DNA of 10,351 nt, from NCBI GenBank assembly GCA_028698535.1, contig JAQVDA010000018.1:1-10351 (forward strand). The letters run 5' to 3'. Source of the DNA: Bacilli bacterium. Lineage in GTDB: Bacteria > Bacillota_I > Bacilli_A > RF39 > UBA660. The notes beneath the pieces were generated by a model. The model was not told the DNA's origin and ran no database searches. It saw nothing but the letters and a program-made list of their open reading frames with translations. A program made the translations under genes and the position numbers. Positions 7,202-10,351 of this stretch are shown in pieces (position 1 is the stretch's first letter; every line of letters begins with the position of its first letter).

Positions 7202-8415
7202 AAAGGAAATTATTATTAATATCATTGTGCTTATTACTATGTTTTTCTTTAATACCTTTAAATCATGTATCAGCTAAGACTCTTAATGATATATATAAAG
7301 AACAAAGTAAATTAAAACAAGATCGCGAGGATAATATTAACCGGAAAAACAAAACCAGTTCGGAAATCAATAAAACCAAAACTGATATTACTAGGTCATC
7401 TAATGAAATTGAACAAGCCCAATTAGGAGTAATCACCGCGGAAAAAGAAATAGAAGCGTTAAATATAAAAATTAAGGAAAAAGATTTAGAAATAAAGGAA
7501 TTAATTAATTTTTATCAAGTTTCAGAAGGAGAATCTGAATACTTAGAATATGCTTTCGGGGCGAGAGATTTTACTGATTTTATTTATCGGCTTGCGATTG
7601 TTGAACAACTATCTAAATATAATGATGAAAAACTAAAAGAAATGAATAATATGATTATTCAAAATGAACAAAAAAAAGTGGCCTTAAGGCAAAAAGAAAA
7701 AGATTTAAAAATAAAAAGGGAAGCTTTAGCTTATCAACTAAAAGATTTAGGTACTCAATTAAAAGAACTATCTGACGCTAGTCTTGATATTAATGCGGAA
7801 ATAAAAGCGGTCTCTGATCTTATTAAAGCCTATGAAGCTATGGGTTGTAAAAAAGACGATGACATTAGCGTTTGTGCTAGAACACCGCTTGATACAAGAT
7901 TTCGCCGTCCAATAACAGCGGGTCGAGTAACATCAAATTATGGCCCACGTGATTTACTTGGTAGAACCTATCACTACGGTATAGATTTAGTGGCTAGTGG
8001 TGGTGAAGGATCACCCATATATGCGGCAGCGAATGGTCGTGTCGCGGCTACTTTACCAAGACAAAGTTGTGGCGGTAATATGCTTTTTATTCATCACTAT
8101 ATTAACAATAAACATTATACTACTGGTTACTTCCATTTACTAACAATGAATGTCAAGGTTGGTGACATTGTTACTAACAGCCAAGTAATAGGAACTAAAG
8201 GTGGTTATTCAACGGCGACCCGTTATTTTCCGAAAACTGGCTATGATCGTTGTACAACGGGAGCTCACCTTCACTTTTCTATTGCCGCCGGTCATTATTT
8301 AGGGCCACCACCAAGCGGGTTTAGTGGTTGGGGGTATTGGGAAGCTAATAATATTAATCCGCGCCATTTTATTAATTTCCCAGCGGAAAGCGGCGGTTAT
8401 TGGTCAGGAAGATAA
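7198..8415 (+). CDS. Secreted coiled-coil M23 (LytM) peptidoglycan endopeptidase, probable FtsEX-controlled hydrolase
   Basis: A 405-aa exported protein. Residues 1-26 form a signal peptide (KRK, a hydrophobic core, cleavage likely after VSA). About 28-215 are long coiled coils rich in Lys, Glu and Gln with a break near 105-130, as in EnvC, PcsB and CwlO-type proteins. About 235-365 are a LytM/M23 domain with all zinc and catalytic residues: H259 and D263 (HYGID), H313 (YFHL), and H357 and H359 (HLH). It should therefore be an active peptidase that cuts peptide bridges in peptidoglycan, unlike the degenerate E. coli EnvC. The ATG overlaps the ftsX stop codon (ATGA), and AAGGAGG (7180-7186) lies inside ftsX. 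By analogy with FtsEX partners, the coiled coil probably docks to FtsX and keeps the enzyme off until division or elongation. C217, C226, C291 and C352 could form disulfides. PcsB and CwlO use a different (NlpC/P60 or CHAP) catalytic domain. Confidence 0.92.
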   Translation: MKRKLLLISLCLLLCFSLIPLNHVSAKTLNDIYKEQSKLKQDREDNINRKNKTSSEINKTKTDITRSSNEIEQAQLGVITAEKEIEALNIKIKEKDLEIKELINFYQVSEGESEYLEYAFGARDFTDFIYRLAIVEQLSKYNDEKLKEMNNMIIQNEQKKVALRQKEKDLKIKREALAYQLKDLGTQLKELSDASLDINAEIKAVSDLIKAYEAMGCKKDDDISVCARTPLDTRFRRPITAGRVTSNYGPRDLLGRTYHYGIDLVASGGEGSPIYAAANGRVAATLPRQSCGGNMLFIHHYINNKHYTTGYFHLLTMNVKVGDIVTNSQVIGTKGGYSTATRYFPKTGYDRCTTGAHLHFSIAAGHYLGPPPSGFSGWGYWEANNINPRHFINFPAESGGYWSGR

Positions 8416-8551
8416 AACTTCATTTGTCATAGTTTTAAATATTTTAATAAAAATTCATCAAAAGTATTACCGGTAGTGTTTAAAACCTTAAAGAAAGGGA
8501 AAAACTAAGGTAAACTATAAACAAGATAAATAAAAAGGAGAGTAATGGTAG
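8416..8551 (+). other. Intergenic region before the prepilin-like gene, with an imperfect inverted repeat
   Basis: 136 bases with no gene. There is no clear terminator after the M23 gene. GTTT...ACCTTA (8478-8490) can pair with TAAGGT...AAAC (8506-8515) around a purine-rich loop, interrupted by a three-base bulge; no T-run follows, so it is not a terminator. TATAAA (8516-8521) could be a -10 for the next gene, but its -35 is poor. TTGTCA occurs at 8424-8429 without a good partner. I do not recognise a c-di-GMP or other riboswitch. Confidence 0.35.
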
Positions 8552-9174
8552 TTGATGCATCAAGATCAAGGTTTTACTTTAGTAGAGTTATTAGCGGTTA
8601 TCGTCGTATTAGGAATTGTTTTATTAATTGCCATTCCTAATATTTTAAACATTATTAACAAAACAAAAGAGGGAGCGTATGAAAGGCAAAAGGAATTAAT
8701 AGTTAATGCTGCTAAAAAGTATGTAATGTCAAATATGGATAGTATTGAATGGACTGATGATGAGGCCATAATTACCTTAGCCAAGTTACAGGAGGAAGGA
8801 TTGTTGTCTACCGCATTAAAGAATTCTAGAACTGGTGATAAATTCGATCCTAACCAGACTATAGTAACAATAACCAGGATAGGTAATCAATATACATACA
8901 CATACAGTGTAGCAGAGCCCTCATTTGAATGTGGTGATACATTGGTAGATAAGCGGGATGGGAATGAGTATGCTACAGTTAAAATAGGTAATCAATGTTG
9001 GATGGCTGAGAATTTAAGATTCACGGCGGGTTGTTTAGTTACTACTACAAGTGCTTGGGCAAATTCAACTACCGCTTGCATGAAGCATACCACTATACCA
9101 GCCTGGGCAACTGAAGAAACTAATGAGGTATTATACCAATGGAAGGCCGCTATGCATTGGAATGGTGTAGGAGA

Positions 9175-9179
9175 CCCCC
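9175..9179 (+). other. Frameshift site in the prepilin-FISUMP gene (run of five C)
   Basis: In the first frame the codons are GAC CCC CTC TGG. The conserved continuation needs the frame one base back, giving ...DPPLAGSQGRCPDD if one C is added. The disruption therefore maps to the C5 run or its close surroundings. It could be a deletion, a base-calling error, phase variation by slipped-strand mispairing, or -1 ribosomal slippage on CCC. The run does not form a canonical X XXY YYZ slippery heptamer. Confidence 0.65.
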
Positions 9180-9400
9180 TCTGGCGGGTTCACAAGGGCG
9201 ATGCCCTGATGATTGGTATGTACCAACGGATGGGGATTGGACTATTTTGGAAACCGCAGTAGGAGAATTACCAGGAAAGCATTTAAAGAGTACAAATTAT
9301 TGGAAAGCTTATACCGGGCATGGTAATGGTGATAATTCTTCGGGCTTTACGGGGTTACCAGCGGGTTATCGTAACGCCACTGGTAGTCTTGAAGCCTTTA

Positions 9401-9549
9401 GCCTCTTCGGTTTCTGGTGGTCTTCCTCTTTCACTTCCGGCGGTTCTAGTGCATGGCGACGCGATCTGTATTATAATAGTGCGTCTGTTGGTCTCAATCC
9501 TAGCCCTTCGGAGCACGGTTATGCGGTTCGTTGCCTCTGGCGCCCATAA
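9401..9549 (+). other. A-depleted, GC-rich 3' end of the FISUMP gene, candidate variable region
   Basis: By hand count, 9401-9546 has 17 A, 51 T and 78 G+C in 146 bases (about 12% A, 53% GC), and 9401-9432 has no A at all. A 60-base sample near the gene start (8641-8700) is 50% A. From about 9370 to the stop, 46 of 59 codons end in C or T, including ten in a row (9421-9450). The encoded end FWWSSS...AWRRDLYYNSAS...GYAVRCLW is the C-terminal core of the FISUMP fold. A-depletion at the 3' end of a lectin-like gene fits an adenine-mutagenised variable region, but it also fits acquisition of a foreign cassette. Confidence 0.4.
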
Positions 9550-9558
9550 ATCGCCTTT

Positions 9559-9578
9559 AGGGTAAGCACCCTTATTTT
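9559..9578 (+). terminator. Small hairpin just after the FISUMP gene, weak terminator or other structure
   Basis: AGGGT (9559-9563) pairs with ACCCT (9568-9572) around the four-base loop AAGC, followed by TATTTT. It starts ten bases after the stop codon. The stem is short for an efficient terminator. A hairpin with a four-base loop just downstream of the coding end is also known beside diversity-generating retroelement variable regions. Confidence 0.4.
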
Positions 9579-9710
9579 ACTTGTCTTTAGTAAGCGACTC
9601 TTCATTTAACTAGGATTCAATACTGATAAATTAATTTATGATAAGAATGGTATAAAATATTAAATTGAAATAATAATTTAATTAAAATGATGTAAGATAA
9701 ATTATCGTTT

Positions 9711-9746
9711 AAAAGTTACTCAGTATAAAATTACTGAGTAGTTTTA
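9711..9746 (+). terminator. Hairpin terminator before uvrB, possibly bidirectional
   Basis: A perfect nine-base-pair inverted repeat, TACTCAGTA (9717-9725) with TACTGAGTA (9732-9740), loop TAAAAT. Two G-T wobbles and three A-T pairs (AAA with TTT) extend it outward. A T-rich tail (GTTTTATGTA) follows, and an A-run precedes it, so it could act on either strand. The remaining stretch between the FISUMP gene and uvrB (about 9580-9710) is AT-rich with nothing recognisable. Confidence 0.7.
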
Positions 9747-9776
9747 TGTATATTATTAATTAGTTTATTAAAGGGT

Positions 9777-9782
9777 TATAAT
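9777..9782 (+). promoter_or_regulatory. Candidate -10 box of the uvrB promoter
   Basis: TATAAT lies 31 bases before the uvrB start, giving a start point near 9789. The -35 region is weak and there is no TGn extension. No LexA box of the Bacillus GAAC-N4-GTTC type is visible between the terminator and the gene. Confidence 0.45.
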
Positions 9783-9812
9783 ATAGTAGAATAATAATTA
9801 ATGGAGGGGCAA

Positions 9813-10351
9813 ATGACTTTTAAATTAACAGCCGATTATAACCCCAGTGGTGATCAACCAAAAGCGATTAACGAATTAGTGGCGGGTTTAAAAAACAATA
9901 AACAATACCAGTTATTATTAGGGGCTACTGGTACCGGTAAGACATTCACCATGGCTAATGTTATTGAACAAATTAATAAACCAACTTTAATTGTGGCACA
10001 TAATAAAACGCTAGCGGGGCAGTTATATAGTGAATTAAAGACTTTATTTAAAGATAATCGCGTTGAATATTTCGTCTCTTATTATGATTATTATCAACCA
10101 GAAGCTTATGTACCAAGGACTGATACTTATATTGAAAAAGATGCGTCTATTAATGAGGAAATAGATGAGTTAAGACACGCGACCACTTCGTCTTTGCTTG
10201 ATCGTCGCGATGTTATTGTGGTCTCTTCTGTTTCTTGTATTTATGGTATTGGCGAAGTAGAGGAATATAAAAAGAAAATGTTGACTATTCGGGTTGGCGA
10301 TAAGATAGAACGGGACGATATTTTAATAAAATTAGTCGATATGTTATATGA
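9813..10351 (+). CDS. uvrB: Excinuclease ABC subunit UvrB (N-terminal part, cut by window edge)
   Basis: The first 179 codons of UvrB, the helicase-like subunit that receives damaged DNA from UvrA, inserts its beta-hairpin to verify the lesion, and recruits UvrC for incision in nucleotide excision repair. Visible are the N-terminal [17 protein letters not shown], Walker A GATGTGKT (37-44), [14 protein letters not shown], and the aromatic beta-hairpin start [12 protein letters not shown] (90-101). ERDDIL... of the following domain runs to the edge. The start is ATG 9813, with GGAGG (9803-9807) five bases before it; an in-frame ATG at 9801 lies over that binding site and is rejected. The full protein is about 650-660 aa in relatives, so roughly 70% lies beyond the window. 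The gene has its own -10 and follows a terminator, so it is a separate unit, probably continuing into uvrA. Confidence 0.98.
   Translation, partial: MTFKLTADYNPSGDQPKAINELVAGLKNNKQYQLLLGATGTGKTFTMANVIEQINKPTLIVAHNKTLAGQLYSELKTLFKDNRVEYFVSYYDYYQPEAYVPRTDTYIEKDASINEEIDELRHATTSSLLDRRDVIVVSSVSCIYGIGEVEEYKKKMLTIRVGDKIERDDILIKLVDMLY

Larger units (their letters stand above)
8552..9549 (+). pseudogene. Type IV prepilin-like protein fused to a FISUMP (lectin-like) domain, interrupted by one frameshift
   Basis: The reading frame from TTG 8552 (or ATG 8555) begins MMHQDQGFTLVELL. This is a class III prepilin signal: cleavage after G7, methylated F8, Glu at mature position 5, then a hydrophobic helix to about residue 33. 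A pilin-like helical region follows. From C127 the FISUMP domain starts with the family signature DKRDGNEY...VKIGNQCWMAENL. It continues to LYQWKAAM, but then the frame runs into unrelated sequence and stops at 9262. The missing part (QGRCPDDWYVPTDGDW... to GYAVRCLWRP) is intact in the -1 frame up to TAA 9549. Adding one base in the C-run at 9175-9179 restores a 332-aa protein. The rest is undamaged, so the lesion is recent, a sequencing error, or a switch. AAGGAG (8535-8540) is 11 bases before the TTG. Its role is probably surface display of a binding domain; the ligand is unknown. Confidence 0.82.

Noticed and set aside
9139..9549. Independent gene starting at ATG 9139
   Set aside because: Its first ~15 residues match nothing in the FISUMP plan, no binding site precedes the ATG, and the rest continues the FISUMP domain begun in the upstream frame. 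It is the second half of a frameshifted gene.
9320..9565. Third-frame reading frame across the A-poor segment
   Set aside because: It overlaps the FISUMP coding frame, has no binding site or recognisable motif, and is open only because the A-poor sequence lacks stop codons.
9746..9812. LexA (SOS) operator upstream of uvrB
   Set aside because: No GAAC-N4-GTTC or close variant between the terminator and the start codon.
1..10351. CRISPR array, tRNA or rRNA genes, insertion sequence, reverse transcriptase
   Set aside because: No regularly spaced repeats, cloverleaf-like sequences, transposase or reverse-transcriptase motifs were seen on either strand.

Overview
This window is AT-rich chromosomal DNA from a low-GC Gram-positive bacterium (Bacillota). 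The order hpf-secA-prfB-ftsE-ftsX, with uvrB further on, matches the conserved order in Bacilli such as Bacillus subtilis. TGA is a stop codon here: ftsX ends in TGA, and prfB carries the RF2 autoregulatory frameshift at an in-frame TGA. That excludes Mycoplasma-type recoding. FtsEX and a peptidoglycan hydrolase indicate a walled cell. A deep-branching or uncultured Bacilli/Erysipelotrichia-like lineage is my inference, not something the sequence proves.

Layout. Positions 1-705 (minus strand) carry agrB and the start of an agrD-like autoinducer peptide gene, cut by the window edge; this is a quorum-sensing module. A 300-bp divergent intergenic region follows. The plus strand then carries a cold-shock protein gene with its own terminator, then long-form hpf and secA with a strong terminator after secA, then prfB, and then ftsE-ftsX-M23 peptidase as a tightly overlapping unit. 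Next is a type IV prepilin-like gene fused to a FISUMP (Fibrobacter succinogenes major paralogous) domain, disrupted by a one-base frameshift. Last come a terminator and the 5' part of uvrB, cut by the right edge.

How the genes fit together. HPF dimerises and protects idle ribosomes. SecA powers export of secreted proteins, which should include the M23 hydrolase and perhaps the pilin-like protein. RF2 terminates at TGA/TAA and controls its own level by frameshifting. FtsE (ATPase) and FtsX (membrane) probably gate the secreted coiled-coil M23 hydrolase encoded in the same overlapping operon. The prepilin-FISUMP protein is probably a surface-displayed, C-type-lectin-like binding module.

Most interesting point. 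The last ~150 bases of the FISUMP gene are about 53% GC and only about 12% A on the coding strand (my hand count), with most codons ending in a pyrimidine, unlike the A-rich surroundings. The stretch lies at the extreme 3' end of a gene for a lectin-like domain and is followed by a small GC-stem hairpin with a 4-base loop. This is the arrangement expected of the variable region of a diversity-generating retroelement, or of a laterally acquired cassette. No reverse transcriptase or template repeat is in the window, so this is a hypothesis.
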